This document shows positions 10,466 to 22,824 of a stretch of DNA of 64,000 nt, piece after piece; the first letter of the stretch is position 1; every line of letters starts with the position of its first letter. The notes under the pieces are model-generated. The model ran no database searches, was not told where the DNA came from, and was given only the letters and a program-made list of their open reading frames with translations. The position numbers and the translations under genes were made by a program. Origin of the DNA: Sternotherus odoratus (taxonomy: Eukaryota > Chordata > Testudines > Kinosternidae); contig JAVMKO010000010.1 in NCBI GenBank assembly GCA_032164245.1, positions 30,206,189 to 30,270,188 on the forward strand, written 5' to 3'.

Positions 10466-12181
10466 CAGGGGTCTCAAACACGCGGCCCGCGGGCCACATG
10501 CGGCCCACCAAGCCCTTCCCTGTGGCCCGCGAAGCTCCCCACGCCCCCCCCCTTCCCCAGTTGTTTTCTGGGGCCGCTAAGCTCTCCGTCTCCTCCCTCC
10601 TCCTCACACTTCTCGTGCTCTGCTTCCGGCTGCTCTACCTACCGTCAGGCAGTTCTCTGGAGGCACAGCAGTTTCCACGAGGGAGGGGCCAGGAGTGGTA
10701 AGTCTCACGCAGAGGGGAGGAGGCCCCGCCAGACTCCCCGTGGCCCCCCGCCCCAATCTGTGGGTGGCTTGCCGCTCCTAGCCCCTCCCTCCCAGAGAAC
10801 TGCTATGCTGCCAGAGAACTGCTTGGTGGTAGGTGGAGCAGCGGGGAAGCGGGGGTGGGGTGGGGTGAGCACAGCTTGGCAGCCGCAGAAAACAACTCGC
10901 GGGGGGGAGGGGGAGGGTCGAGGGCTGAGGAAAGTTTGTCCCCTCCCAGACACCCAAGCCCGTAACATCCCTCCCTGCGGTGCTGCCAGCACCGGCACTC
11001 TCGGGCTCACTGCTTTCCACCGGCAGGGAAACTTCTCCCCGGGGCAGGCTCCAATTCCCCTCCAGCAGCTCTGTCGGCTCCAGAACTGGCTGCAGCCCTC
11101 GGATGCTCTCCAGTGCAGCTGCAGCTCGGGCAGAGCAGCATTTCAGGGCCGAGCCCTCAAGTTGCCTGGCAGGGGGTAGGAGGGGGTCGGGTTTTCCTGG
11201 CTGTCTGCAGCCCTTGGACGCTCCCCTGCATGGCTGTAGCTCCGGCAGAGCAGCAGGTCAGGCCAGAGCCCTCACAAAGGAGGCTGCCTGAGGAGGAGGG
11301 GGAACAGGGGATTTCCTCCCCTCCCCTGGCAGGAGGGAGATTCTGGGAGTGGCACCCTGCAGCCCATAGCCTAGGGCCAGGTACAGCTCTCCAGCATAAA
11401 GTGCTTTTTTAAAGTGCCTGCATATGTCACTGCTTTAATTGCTGTATCAAAGCCTTGTGCCAAGGAAGAGAGGAACAGATAAATAGTTACAAGGCTAAAA
11501 CAAATGCAGCAAACATGATCCTACAGTGGGTAGCTGAGAACACTGTCAGGAACTGAATCCTTGTCTCTTAATTCTGCTGCAGACTCACTGTCCAGCGACT
11601 TTGGGGAAGGAGTTTGAAGGGAACAAGGAAGGGGTTGGAAGAAGCAGAGCAGGAGTGCAGCCCAGTGCAGGGGTGAGCTTTAACAGAAGTAAAGAAGTTA
11701 ATAACAAAAGTTAGTAAATTTAATAGCACACTATATTACTCTTCATTTTTGGCTATATTTTTGTATCATTGTAGGTGTAACACTGAGGCTGAATATGAGG
11801 CTCCAATTTGGTAGGCGGTGGAGTAGTTCACCTAAGGCAGGGGTCTCAAACACCTGACCCACAGGGTTATTTTCTGTGCCCCACCAAGCTCCCCGCGGCC
11901 CTTCTCTTCCCACACTTGATTTCCTGCAGTTGCCAAGCTCCACATGCCCCCCAGCGTACCTCCAGGTGTTTCCCACTGCCAAATAGCTGTTGGCAGTGTT
12001 TAGTCTTTCTGGGGGGAGGAGTGGGGAGCAGCGCACTCAGAGGAGGAGGCGGGGCAGGGGTGGGTTCTCATGGAAGTGGTGGAGTGGGGGCGGGGGAGGG
12101 GTGTGTGTCAGTGATGCGGCCCTCGGGCCAATGCACTAGTCCTCATGCGGCCCTCGTGGTCAATTGAGTTTGAGACCCCTG
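10466..12181. mobile_element. hAT-type element with internal second left end, TSD CTTTTACC
   Basis: The left end is caggggtctcaaacacgcgg and the right end is the complement gagtttgagacccctg. The flanks carry a perfect 8-bp duplication CTTTTACC at 10458-10465 and 12182-12189, so these two ends define one insertion of 1716 bp. A second copy of the left end (caggggtctcaaacacctg) lies inside at 11838, and the 344 bp from there to the right end look like a smaller diverged relative of the whole. Between about 11400 and 11837 the sequence is AT-richer and unlike either. The 248-codon frame at 10433-11179 starts outside the element and is Pro/Gly-rich, so I do not accept it as a gene. Confidence 0.85.
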
Positions 12182-12189
12182 CTTTTACC

Positions 12190-12980
12190 TGTTTCAAAAG
12201 AGGCATATGACCCAAGTCCTATGAAAGTTCCAGAGTTACAGATGAAAAAAGTGCTGAACTTTTGACTCTCAGATAGTGAGACAACCAGATAGATTCTACC
12301 ACCTCTAGAATGAATTGTAATCTACCTGGTATTTTCTGAAGTTACTGGAAACCTGTTTTTCTTGGATCGTAAGCTGTTTGGAGTGAGAACTATGTTTTCT
12401 ACTGTGGTGGGTTGTTTTTTTGTTTGTTTCTTTTTGTTTTTCCTCCCAGAACTTTGGACAATAAGAGCCTGTTCTTGATTGCAGCCTTTGTATTCTACCA
12501 CAATATACCTAGTTAAGACAAGCCCAAAAATTAAGATATTTTGGAAAGCTGTTGGAGACTCCATAAGGGAGATAACAGGATGTCAACTGTCAGATAATCC
12601 CTTAGTATTTTTATTAACTTGTCTTGAAAACTCTGTATCTTATAAAAGCCATAAACAGTGGAGGGAAACTTTCCACACTACTGGAGACATCAAGTACAGA
12701 TTTCTGAGGCAGATAAAACTAGATGCTTTGTAGAAATACATAAAAGTGCACACTTTAGCAGGGCTGGCAATGTGGTGTGTGGTTTTGTTCTCTGGCCATA
12801 AGATGGCAGTAAAGCCACTTCTGTTGTTTTACTTTATCATCAATATTGCACTGTTCACCTGAATTACTGATTTTTAATGTCTTTCTGATTCCAATTTCAC
12901 TCAGTCAGAATATTTATCTTCAGTGAAGATATGAATTTTTCCAATTTAGGTTATAAAGTTTTGCTTTGAGGAAGTGGAAT
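12190..12980. other. Intronic sequence, nothing recognised
   Basis: AT-rich intronic DNA with poly-T/G patches near 12415-12440. No supported feature. Confidence 0.5.
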
Positions 12981-12984
12981 TGTC

Positions 12985-13110
12985 TAGAGATTAGAGTACA
13001 GAAGTGGGAGTCTTGAGATCCAGTTTCTATTTACATTTTTGCCACAGATTTGTTGTGTGACTTTGGGTCAGTTGCCATGCCTTGGTTTCCCCATGTTGTT
13101 TATTTATTGT
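12985..13110 (+). repeat. MIR-type SINE core
   Basis: The segment reads 'tctagagattagagtacaga' then 'gggagtcttgagatccag' and 'ttgtgtgactttgggtcag' and 'ttggtttccccat'. This is the order of MIR core landmarks, with moderate divergence. Confidence 0.75.
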
Positions 13111-13728
13111 AAATAGTTTAATATATTTGCTTTCTGAAATAGCTCAAACCAAAGTTGGCTTTTGTTTTCCAGTCAGTCATGAACAAGATTAAAAGAAAAA
13201 GAACAGCATCTTTACTAGAATTAAAGTTTTTGTTGCAATTCTTATTAGTGCTGGTGTTTTGGTTTCTGAAGCTCAATATTATTAATAAAGGGAGAGATTA
13301 TCAAGGCACTAAGGACTCCCACTGAAAGTGAACAGGAGTTAGGCACTTAACTGTCCTTCATGCCAGGGTAAATCTTCCCCATTTTCTGTTTCTACCTATG
13401 ATTTGTGTGGGGTTTTTTTAAAGATGAAATTTTGTGAGATTTTATTGCATTATTTTAGTTCATGTTCTTGTAAAGATTCAGTATTGAAAATTGAAACTCT
13501 GTTATCCACCTGAACATTTTAGTATCTAAGCTGGAAAACAGAGAGATCTGTACAGGCAATGGATAATTCAGAGAATTGATAATGAAATGTAAAAACTTTC
13601 ACCTATAAATTGTTGGTTCATATCTGGCCCAAACTGGCATTTATGAAAAGTTATTATCACCATCAGGCTTCTGAAGTAGGAAGCGATTGTGACAGGAGTT
13701 GAATCCTGTTCTTTCTTCAGCCATGTCC
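13111..13728. other. Intronic sequence, nothing classified
   Basis: AT-rich intronic DNA. A short stretch near 13290-13390 ('gaacaggagttaggcactta') resembles one at 2340-2370 and may be an old dispersed repeat. Nothing else is recognisable. Confidence 0.45.
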
Positions 13729-14012
13729 ACACTTACAAGCTTACAGTGGCACAGCTGTACTGAAGCAGCTGTACCAGTGTAAGATTGCTCATGTAACTGC
13801 TGTATGCCAACACGAGAGAGCTCTTCCATCGACATCCTAAAACCAGCTCAACGAGCAGCGATAGCTCTGTTGGTGGGAGAATATCTCCTGCCAGCATAGC
13901 ACTGGGCACACACGCGTTTATTCCAACAAAACTATTGTCACTCTGGGGTGGGGGCTGGGAGGTGTTTTCACACCCCTGAGTGACAAAAGTTTTGGTGATG
14001 TAGACATGGCCT
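13729..14012. mobile_element. MITE with 'gccatgtcyacac' inverted ends
   Basis: The left end gccatgtccacacttac and the right end gtgatgtagacatggcc are inverted relatives, giving an element of about 284 bp with no coding capacity. Target duplication is not obvious, so the superfamily is open. I recall elements with these ends as frequent in turtles. Confidence 0.65.
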
Positions 14013-14617
14013 TAATTAATAGGTAGCCACTAAACCACTACTGTCAATATGCTTGTTGGAAGTTTCAGTGGAGAGCTCAAGGATTGACAGTGGATAGAGA
14101 CTAAATGACATCTCACTCCTTACATGTGTGTCTTACAGGCTTAATGCTTCTCCCCATAGCTTGGGTAGAAGATTTCAGTCTCCAAGGCTGCCAATCGGTA
14201 TCTTTTTTTTTTAAGTACATGGAAGCTGTTGTCCATTTCCCACTCCAGTAACAATCTCAACCTGGAAGACCCCACTTCTCTCTAGAGCTGACCACTAATC
14301 CACTGTTCATACTAAATCAATGGAGACCATTGCTTTGATAGCCTGACAATCTTGCTGAATCATGGCTTTTCAACAGAGGACTTGGTGGAATGTACACTAT
14401 AGAACGAACTGAGTCCTGCCTGACATGAAATGAACTAGGACCACTGCATGTATAATCTGACAGCAAGATGGATTTGAGTCAGCATCTCAGAGAGGAAAGC
14501 CAGAACCATATTCAGTTAGCTAACGTGCCATTACATGCAAGTTTTTAAGAGCTAAGTTGCTAATTTCCCTTCAGCTATAAAAATTTAGTGACAGGAACAC
14601 TGCGGTGTGCACACTGT

Positions 14618-14736
14618 AATAGTGGGTATTAGCCCACGAAAGCTTATACTTCAATACTTTAGTTAGTCTTTAAGGTGCCGTAGGACTCTTTGTTACCTCT
14701 GCTATTCCAGACTAACACAGCTACCTCTCTGATTCT
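14618..14736 (+). repeat. Dispersed 'tagcccacgaaagctta' repeat
   Basis: The copy contains gtgggtattagcccacgaaa, 'ttagttagtctttaaggtgc' and 'cagactaacacagctacc'. It is the same family as at 5.6 kb and 25.2 kb and is fairly well conserved. Confidence 0.65.
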
Positions 14737-14997
14737 TGACTGTAATACTGTCCTTTCGGCCATGCAAAGTCTTTTCAGATCTTTCAGTTAAGAGGCACAA
14801 TGCTGGAAATTTGAAATGCATTAACCTATCACTTCACTAATGTTCTTTTCCCTCTCACTGTGTGTAATTAGAATTGTGTTGGTCACCACTATACGTCTCC
14901 TCAGAATTGTGGTGGTTTAGGTATGGGGGTTGTAATGCAGACAACGGAGTGAAGAAATCCTCAGCCCTCAAATGACAATTTGAATCTAGACTGTTCT

Positions 14998-15275
14998 CAG
15001 TGGTACCAGATGACAGAACAAGGAGTAATGGTCTCAAGTCAGAGTTGGGAAGGTTTAGGTTGGATATTAGGAAGAACTTTTTCACTAGGAGGGTGGTGAA
15101 GCACTGGAATGGGCTACCTAGGGAGGTGGTGGAATCTCCTTCCTTAGAGGTTTTTAAGGTCAGGCTTGACAAAGCCCTGGCTGGGATGATTTAATTGGGG
15201 ATTGGTCCTGCTTTGAGCAGGGGTTGGACTAGCTGACCTCCTGAGGTCCCTTCCAACTCTGATATTCTGTGATTC
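14998..15275 (+). mobile_element. CR1 LINE 3' end
   Basis: The copy includes the C-terminal coding part of CR1 ORF2 ([35 protein letters not shown]) and the CR1 3' UTR landmarks 'gattggtcctgctttgagca', 'gacctcctgaggtcccttcc' and the terminal 'attctgtgattc'. It is truncated at the 5' side, as is usual for CR1. Confidence 0.92.
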
Positions 15276-15902
15276 AGAGGACCCCTCCTGTCCCTGTGGG
15301 AGGGAGATTTCTTTCTTGCACCACAGGAGGCATGTGTCTGTCAATGCAGGGGAATATACTGGATCTGTCATTGAGATTGCTACTCTCTAGCTCTCTGCCT
15401 TTCAGTCATTGTCACTTCTTTGTACACAGTGCTGCCCAGCATAGGATGTAGCTTATTCAAAAATAATAGCAATAATGGGTCGAATCCTGCCCGCTTCCGT
15501 ACAGTTCTAGAGGGGCCTTGCCTGTAGCAGAACTGCTGTGGTTCAGTTGTTTGAGGGAGGAGGTCCTTCTGTGTAGTGGAGAGAACCCCTCCATGGAATT
15601 CATCAGTGCAAATTCCAGATATTAGAGCTGTCTGTCAATAACAGGAATCACCCTGAATGATGGTTGAAATTATTATACAGTGAAACCTATATTGGGGGTC
15701 ACAGTTCTCTTAAGAATCTGCCCCAGATTTTATCTCCAAACCTAATTAATACAGTTTTCCTCCACCTTTCTTAGAAGACCATCAACATCCAAGCAACCAA
15801 GCAATAGCTTGCGTGCTAATCTAAACTCTACATTGCTGGGGAATAATGATTTCCAGGTAGGGTTTACTTGTGTCACATCATTTTATGTTGTTTTTCCCAT
15901 AG
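15276..15902 (+). other. Intronic sequence before TMEM266 exon
   Basis: Nothing is recognised apart from a possible old SINE tail near 15400-15475 ('caataatgggtcgaatcctg' follows it). The last 60 bp form the branch-site and pyrimidine-tract region for the exon at 15903. Confidence 0.45.
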
Positions 15903-16089
15903 TTTGAAATTAGGCAGTTGAGAGCCCACCTAGCTCAGCAAGACCTGGACCTAGCTGCTGAGAGGGAGGCTGCGCTGCAAGTACCCCACATGCTGAGCAA
16001 ACAGAGCAGCAATAGATATAAGGTAGTGGCAACTGGAGACTCAGATGATGAGGCCACTGAGAATATCACCGAGATACGAACACCACGAG
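15903..16089 (+). CDS. TMEM266: TMEM266 exon: end of coiled coil and acidic linker
   Basis: The acceptor (tttttcccatag) ends at 15902 and the donor gtgagt starts at 16090. The translation starts FEIRQLRAHLAQQDLDLAAE, continuing the coiled coil, and then changes to a polar, acidic segment containing ATGDSDDEATENITEI that is probably disordered and cytoplasmic. The first half matches my recollection of the mammalian protein almost residue for residue. The second half is much less conserved, as expected for a linker. The exon ends with one base, completed by the exon at 40356. The 24 kb intron that follows is the most repeat-rich part of the window. Confidence 0.92.
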
Positions 16090-17060
16090 GTGAGTGCTAT
16101 GTATAATACCAATTGCTTCTGCTGTTACCTTACATGGAATTGTTAAATTAACTGATTATTCTCATTTTACAAGTGAATTGATTACATTCCCTGGAGACTA
16201 TACTTCCCCATTTGCAAGGAAGCCAGGTCTGCTTCAAAGGGGCAGATGTTCTATTTGTGAACTAATTCCAGCCAGAGCCAATAAACTGACCCTGGAAGAA
16301 AATGTCTACGATGCTCTCCTTCGTGGTTCTGCACTAAAGTGCAGCAGCCAAGTCAGAATTGGCAAAGAATTATTCACTCAGTGATAAAAGCATGGAAATC
16401 AGGAGGAACATTGGAAAACATTATCAGCCTTGGGACCACCCACATTTCTGTGATTTGAAGCAGGCACAGGGTAATTTTGAATTGATGTCACATCTCACAT
16501 CTGCTTGTTTCTCTGTGGAGCAACCTGGTCTCAAAATAATTTTATTAATAGTCAAATAGTAATATTTGTAGTGAAACACTCTTTATATGGATTTTTATAG
16601 TAACAAATTAAATACGTTGGGCCAGGTTTGTCCCTGATGTCATAAGGACCATAACATCAGGGATTTATTTGATCTGTTGTGCTAATGAGCCCAGTTTTCA
16701 AACATGGTCACCTGGATGAAGACCCTATTTCTCCAAATCACCGTACATATATAAACATACACACACCACTAAACTGAATGAGTCTGATTTTTAGTACCCA
16801 AATGTGGAATTATGCACCCTCGCTTTGGTACCTAATTTTAAACATAGGGATCCATAAAAACCCCTGCATCTTCTGTATTATTCTGGGAGCTGTATAATAT
16901 TCTGTGAACATTAACACTGGGTTAGCAAAAGTCTCATTCAGTGCGGGGAAGTGGCGAATAGCTACACACCTAAACTAAATCAGGAGATCTATCTAGCCTT
17001 CACTGTTGTACAGGCTGTAGATGCTACCTTTTTCCTGGTGTGAGCATGAATCTGTGAGAC
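16090..17060 (+). other. Intronic sequence, nothing recognised
   Basis: The open frames at 16094-16384 and 16359-16559 directly follow the exon but lie past a good splice donor (gtgagt). They have no recognisable domain and are taken as chance frames. Confidence 0.55.
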
Positions 17061-17062
17061 TA

Positions 17063-17298
17063 GGGGCTGGTCTCCACTACAGGGGAGGATCGACTGCAGA
17101 TACGCAACTTCAGCTACATGAATCACGTAGCTGAAGTTTGCGTAAATGAGACTTTTGCGCCTCCCGGCAAGCTGGAGTTACGCAGTCGACGGGGGAGCTG
17201 CAAGCGATCGATTTCTCGCGTCCTCATCAGACGCGAGAAATCGATCACCAGAAAATTGATCGCTACCCGCCGATTCGGCGGGTAGTGAAGACGTACCC
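17063..17298. mobile_element. MITE with 'gtcttcactac'-type ends, TA-flanked
   Basis: Ends ggggctggtctccactac and the complement of ggtagtgaagacgtaccc are inverted relatives, and both sides have TA (17061-17062 and 17299-17300). The 236-bp interior is made of nested hairpins, including gatcgatttctcgcgtc paired with gacgcgagaaatcgatc. It shares its end sequence with the element at 50.7-51.4 kb. Confidence 0.75.
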
Positions 17299-17302
17299 TA
17301 GC

Positions 17303-18480
17303 ACTCTGACCTTCACATTAGTATGTCCCATAACCATGCACTGTATATTGCTAATGAGGAGGGTAATGCCATGTGTCAGCTTGTTGAAATGGAATAAGTA
17401 ATATGTTCACCAAAAGTGTAGGTGCCTTTTCATGACCTGAGCTGTGAATATACAATTCACAATGCACAGTTCTTGTTATGGAAACAGGATCTTGTTCACA
17501 TGGCACCGTCACCATACATTCAAAGGCATAGAATGTGGCATTATGAGTGTTGGATGTGCATCAGGTGTTAAAGGTACCTCTAGCTCTTTTATCCCGTTGT
17601 GTCTTACAACAGTTGTATGGCCCTGGTTATAAAAAGAGATCCGTACCAATTTTTGGAAGTCAGTATATTGCTAAATAGTGTTGGTTTTCATGAAGCAAGA
17701 GTATGAATATAAAGAGGTGACTATATTTAGTTGACTTCTTCACTAGGAGAACATCTATTGGAGTTCATGTACTGCAGCAATGACTCATACGATGCATGAC
17801 ATGACTTAAACCTACTGCTGTTATTATCATGTCACCACAATGCTTGTTTTGTGGCTGTCTTGAGGACAAGGTGGCAGTGAGGCAGTTTAAACTTTGGGAC
17901 ACACCAGTCACCATGCTTGTCCAGCGATTCACCCTATTGCCCAGTAGGGATAACTGGCCAGACACTTAAAGTGAAGCTCACTTTGTGATTATATAGTCTC
18001 TTCATAGTCAAAATGTAGCTCAAAATGCTATAGATGACTTGAATGCAACACTGTGATTGGAAGAAAGCAGCTATGAAAACTGAGGATGCAAGAACTGGAG
18101 CAACATATGTTGTGGGCAAACTTCTGTTTTTCTTTTACATGCCTAAGCTGCAAAGCTATGGGGTATGAGCTATTGGCAGTACAGTGGGCCTGTGACCTGT
18201 TCTGTTGGCTTAGAGGAAGACAGGTCAAGGTGACTGTGGAGTACTAGCAGATATATTAGCCGGGGTTCCCTTCTAGCATTCCTGCGACTGGAATCTTACC
18301 TAGCTGGTACTTAACTGTACAATATAGGGCAGGTTTTACTCTACATCTGGACCTAATAGAAACATCTGTTCCACAACATTTGTACCACATGAGGATATAA
18401 CCCACATAATGATGTTAAAGTTGATGAAAGAAATTAACTTTTGTACTGGATTTTTTTTTTCAACATTTCAAAAGATTTGG
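17303..18480. other. Intronic sequence, nothing recognised
   Basis: Intronic DNA without a recognised element. Short open frames on the minus strand (17765-18228) have no domain. Confidence 0.5.
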
Positions 18481-20580
18481 AAGAATAGAATAATAAATTG
18501 TAGGACTGGAAGGGAACTCAAGAGGTCTTTCAGTCCAGTCCCCTGCATTCAAGGCAGAACTAACTATTACTAGACCATCCCTGCCAGGTGTTTGCTAACC
18601 TACTCTTAAAAAATCTCCAATGATAGAGATTCCACAACCTCCATAGATGTATTACAATTTAGTCTAGTGCTTAATTAGCCTGACAGGAAGTTTTTCCTAC
18701 TGTCCAATCTAAACCACCCTTGCTGCAATTTAACCCCATTGCTTCTTGTCCTGTCCTGAGAGGTTAAAGAGGACAATTTTTCTCTCTTCTTCTTGGAACA
18801 ACCTTTTACGTATATGAAAACTATTATGTCCCCTCTCAGTCTTCTCTTCTCCAGACTAAACAAACCCAATTTTTTCAGTCTTCCCTCGTAGTCATGTTTT
18901 CTAGACCTTTAATCATTTTTGTTGCTCTTCTCTGGATTTTCTCCACATCTTTCCTGAAGTGTGGCACCCAGAACTGGACACAATACTCCAATTGAAGCCT
19001 AATCAGTTCGGAGTGGAGTAGAAGAATTATTTCTCGTGTCTCACTTATAACACCCATAATACATCCCAGGATGATGTTTGCTTTTTTTGCAACAGAGTTA
19101 CACTGTTGACTCGTAATGAGCTTGTGATCCAGTTTGACCCCCAGATCCCTTTCTGCAGTACTCCTGCCTAGGCATTCATTTCCCATTTTGTATGTGTGCA
19201 GCTGATTGTTCCTTCCTAAGTGGAGTACTTGCATTTGTCCTTACTGAATTTCATCCTATTTACTTCAGACCATTTCTCCAGTTTGTCCAGATCATTTTAA
19301 ATTTTAATCCTATCCTCCAAAGCACATGCAACCCTTCCCAGCTTGATATCATCCGCAAACTTTATAAGTGTACTCTCTGTGCCATTATCTAAATCATTGA
19401 TGAAGATATTGAACAGAACTGAACCCAGAACTGATCCCTGCGGGACCTCACTTGATATGCCTTCCAGCTTGACTGTGAACCACTAGTAACTACTCTCTGG
19501 GAATGGTTTCCAATCAGTTATGTACCCATCTTATAGTAGCTCCAACTAGGTTGCATTTTCCTAGTTTGTTTATGACAAGGTCTTGTGAGACAGTATGAAA
19601 AGACTTACTAAAGTCAACCTATACCACATCTGCTGCTTCCCCCATCCCTATCCTTATTAACATATGAAAGAAAGCTATTGGGTTGATTTGACATGATTTG
19701 TTCTTTGAGAAATCCATGCTGACTGTTACTTATCACCTCATTATCTTCTGTGTGTTTAATTTCTTAATTATTTGTTCCATTATCTTTCTGGGTACTGAAG
19801 TTAAGATGACTGGTCTCTAATTCCCCAGCTTGTCTTTATTCCCCTTTTCATAGATTGTCACTATATTTGCCCTTTTCCAGTCCTCTGGAATCTCTCCCAT
19901 GACTTTTTGAAGATAATTGCTAGTGGCTGAGATATCTCTGTCAGCTCCTTGAGTATTCTGGGATGTATTTCATTAGGCCCTGGTGACTTGAAGTCATCTA
20001 ACTTGTCTAAGTAATTTTTAACTTGTTCTTTACCTATTTTAGCCTCTGATCCTACCTCATTTTCACTGGTTAGAAGTTAGAAGTCCAGTTGCTACTAAAA
20101 ATTTTGGTGAAAACTGAAACAAAAAAGTAATTTAGCATTTCTGCCATTTCCACATTTTCTGTTATTGTTTTCCTCTGTCATTGAGTAATAGGCCTATCTG
20201 TCCTTAGTCTTCCTCTTGCTTCTAATGTGTTTGTAGAATGTTTTCTTTTTACCCTTTATATCTCTAGCTAGTTGAATTTCATTTTGTGCATTGGCCTTTC
20301 TAATTTTGTCCCTACATACTTGTGGTGTTTGTTTATATTCATTCTTTGTAATTTGACCTACTTCCCACTCTTTTTTGAGTTTCAGGTCATTGAAGATCTG
20401 CTTAGCTAGGGTAGTTTCTTGCCATACTTCTTAGCTTTTCCTACCCAGTGAGATAGTTTACACTTGTGCCCTTAATAATGTTTTTTGAAAAATTGCCAAC
20501 TCTCTTGAACTGTTTCCTACCAACTCCCAAGTTTGTTAGAGTCTGCCTTCTTGAAATCTATTAACTTTATTGTTAATATA
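18481..20580 (-). mobile_element. Decayed CR1 LINE with reverse transcriptase remnants
   Basis: Read on the minus strand, this is a long CR1 copy. Recognisable blocks in order are the endonuclease-RT linker, then RT motifs near 19900-19350 (a 'SPGP' region, '[15 protein letters not shown]', 'KFADDIKL' around the catalytic Asp-Asp near 19350), the thumb region LGVKLDHKL, the block LEYCVQFWVPHFRKDVEKIQ, and the 3' UTR near 18500. Stops and frameshifts break the reading frame many times, so it is dead. The 5' boundary is approximate, since similarity fades after 20560. CR1 is the dominant LINE of turtles, birds and crocodilians. Confidence 0.88.
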
Positions 20581-22824
20581 TGGACATCAATTCCTTATAA
20601 CAGTTCCAATCTCTTTTCTTCTTCTTCTTCCATGTGTTTTTAAGACCCCCTCTGGCATTTTGCCTGATAATTTTAGTGGGATGGTTACTAACTCTAGAAG
20701 GGGGAATTGCAATATTAGTCCATTTCAATTAGAATCCTTCTTTCAGTCAAATTACACAGAATTCAATATGCCCAAAAGAGCTCCAAAAAAGTGTCAAATA
20801 ATTCTCTGTTCTTTGCTAAATATTGAATTAGCAACAATGAGACAAGTCAAATATTTTGGTGTTTTTGTTCTTTCTTTTTACTAATTTACAGTTACGATCA
20901 CTCTCAATTTACCCATATGTCACCCACCCACATGAGTGGGTGGGAAAATTGATGGTGACAATGGTGAAAGGGCACAGTCCCAGTGGCAAAGGAGGGAGAC
21001 ATTCACCAGGGGACAATAGGTAGCTCCTTCCCCTGGGAGCCTCTGACACCCATTGGCCAGTGGGGGGAAGTGGGATGCTGACTGGCCAGCATTCCCCAAC
21101 TCCCAGGATTTAACACAGCACAGGGACCATGTGGAGCCTCTTTCGGCTCTGTTCCAGCAGCTCACCCTATTCACCAGAACTAGGAATGAGAACCCAGCCT
21201 GACCAATGCTGTGGGTCTAGCTGATTGCCTGTTTAGAGGGTCAGGGAGGAATTTTTTCTCCCAAAAGCCAGTTATGGAGGACTATGAAGTTTTTTTCCTT
21301 CCTCACAGTACCTTCGAGCCAGAGTGGGTTAAGTATGAATGTGCGTAGTACCTAACTGTTGGTGTTTATACATTGCAACTTGCGGCTATTTTCCAGTATG
21401 GTGAAGAGAATAAAATGAATGTTTCCCAGAGGTAGAAGAGCTGGGATTTCGGTGATGGGCCTTGGGATCATGTGATAGGGTCAGACCTTGTAGCCCTCGT
21501 AGGCTGAGGTTCCCACCCTGCTGCACCCGTTGTCCCACTCACAAGCAGAAGGGTGCTGGAGTCAGAGAGTGCTGAGTCCTTGAGGGTAGGCTGAGAGAGC
21601 CTACCTCACATTATGAGATATGTGGTAAGGAGTCCTATAACTCCTAAAGTGGAACCAATTAAATGCCTGATATAGGAGAGTATCGGTGATGGCGGGTAGC
21701 ACGCCTCCCTTATGTTAAAGTTTAGTAAAAAGTTGTGGCCTGTCACTTAATTCCATGCCTGGATCTGTCCTCATTTTGCTGCTGTGTCTACATCAATAAT
21801 TATTTCAGCTTTCAAATTGTATTTAGAAAAAGCAGAAAGTGGATTGTTTTTGTATGCTGCCCCATAAATGCATTTCCTCCTTTTTGTCAGATTTCAGAGG
21901 TTTCCCCAGGAGGATACCTTATAATTTATGCATATGTTCCTTGAGGGTTACATTTGAAACTGAAGAAAGTTGTTCATGGTATAAATACAATTGCTGAAAT
22001 TATAATGAATTCAAATAGGTTGCAAAATGTCTTATAGATATTAATGCTTGTTACTGAAACCTTTAAAACATACATTTAGCAAATAATAAAAATGATTGCT
22101 ACTTTACATTTTCCATTCCTGAATATCATACTGTTATGTTAGAATTAAGAGGTCTTGTTGGAAATCTCCAATTAATCTCTGATGTCAAGGGAATCAACTG
22201 AAAATGTAAAGGAAAGATTTTCATTATGAATCTTATATTGTTTACAAAAAACTCTGTTAAAAGAACATTTCAAGTATTTGACTTTGTAACCTAAAGTTGG
22301 AAACACCATTTTTGAGGTTTCCTGGTGCACTGAATGAAGCAGAGGCTCTATGGAAAAATAGTGTGTGATTATGTAATTGAAAACTTTGTCATAAGCAGAT
22401 GCACAAGGGGTCCAAATTAAGGTTGCACCTTCAATGTTAAATCTGACATTTACTACCTTTCAAGTGCTGAATTTTGCAAGCTTAAATAACATTATTTTAA
22501 TGTCGGTTTTATAGACTTAATTTTCTACATTATTTTTTAAAATGAAAGAGGTTAAACCAATCCTGTTATGCACAAATGTAACAACTTTCCTCCAATCATG
22601 CATCATCAACAGGATTTGAATCCTGAACTGTCAATGTTGCTTTACAAATTACTATTTAACTGGCTGCTGGAGAAGGCTGGATAGGCCACTGGGACCATTT
22701 GCCCATCCAGGTGTGTCTGTAGAGAACCCAGCCCAATCCTGCTCCCCTTCCCCCCAACTGCTCCAATATCTCCCAGGCAAACCCAGTATAACATAAGGTG
22801 CTGCTACTGTTGGTGCTTTGTCAG
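20581..22824. other. Intronic sequence with unclassified repeat-like stretches
   Basis: A GC-richer stretch at about 20920-21330 ('gggtcagggaggaatttttt') and another at about 21430-21770 ('gcacgcctcccttatgttaa', 'ttgtggcctgtcacttaatt') read like dispersed turtle repeats, perhaps LTR-derived. I could not find matching ends or target duplications. The remainder, 21780-22820, is AT-rich with no supported feature. Confidence 0.4.

Noticed and set aside
10433..11179. A 248-codon plus-strand frame, the longest in the window
   Set aside because: It starts outside and runs into the hAT element at 10466. It is Pro/Gly/Ser-rich with no domain, and has competing frames on both strands.
10470..11400. 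A CpG-island-like promoter region
   Set aside because: The GC richness coincides with the hAT element and its duplications. The gene start of TMEM266 lies upstream of the window, and nothing is seen to start here.
16094..16384. A plus-strand frame just after the TMEM266 exon, possibly an exon extension
   Set aside because: A strong donor (gtgagt) ends the exon at 16089, the next exon joins in the correct phase, and the frame has no similarity to the protein's tail.
18875..19234. A 119-codon minus-strand frame with similarity to reverse transcriptase
   Set aside because: It is part of a CR1 copy whose reading frame is broken many times, so it is not an intact gene.
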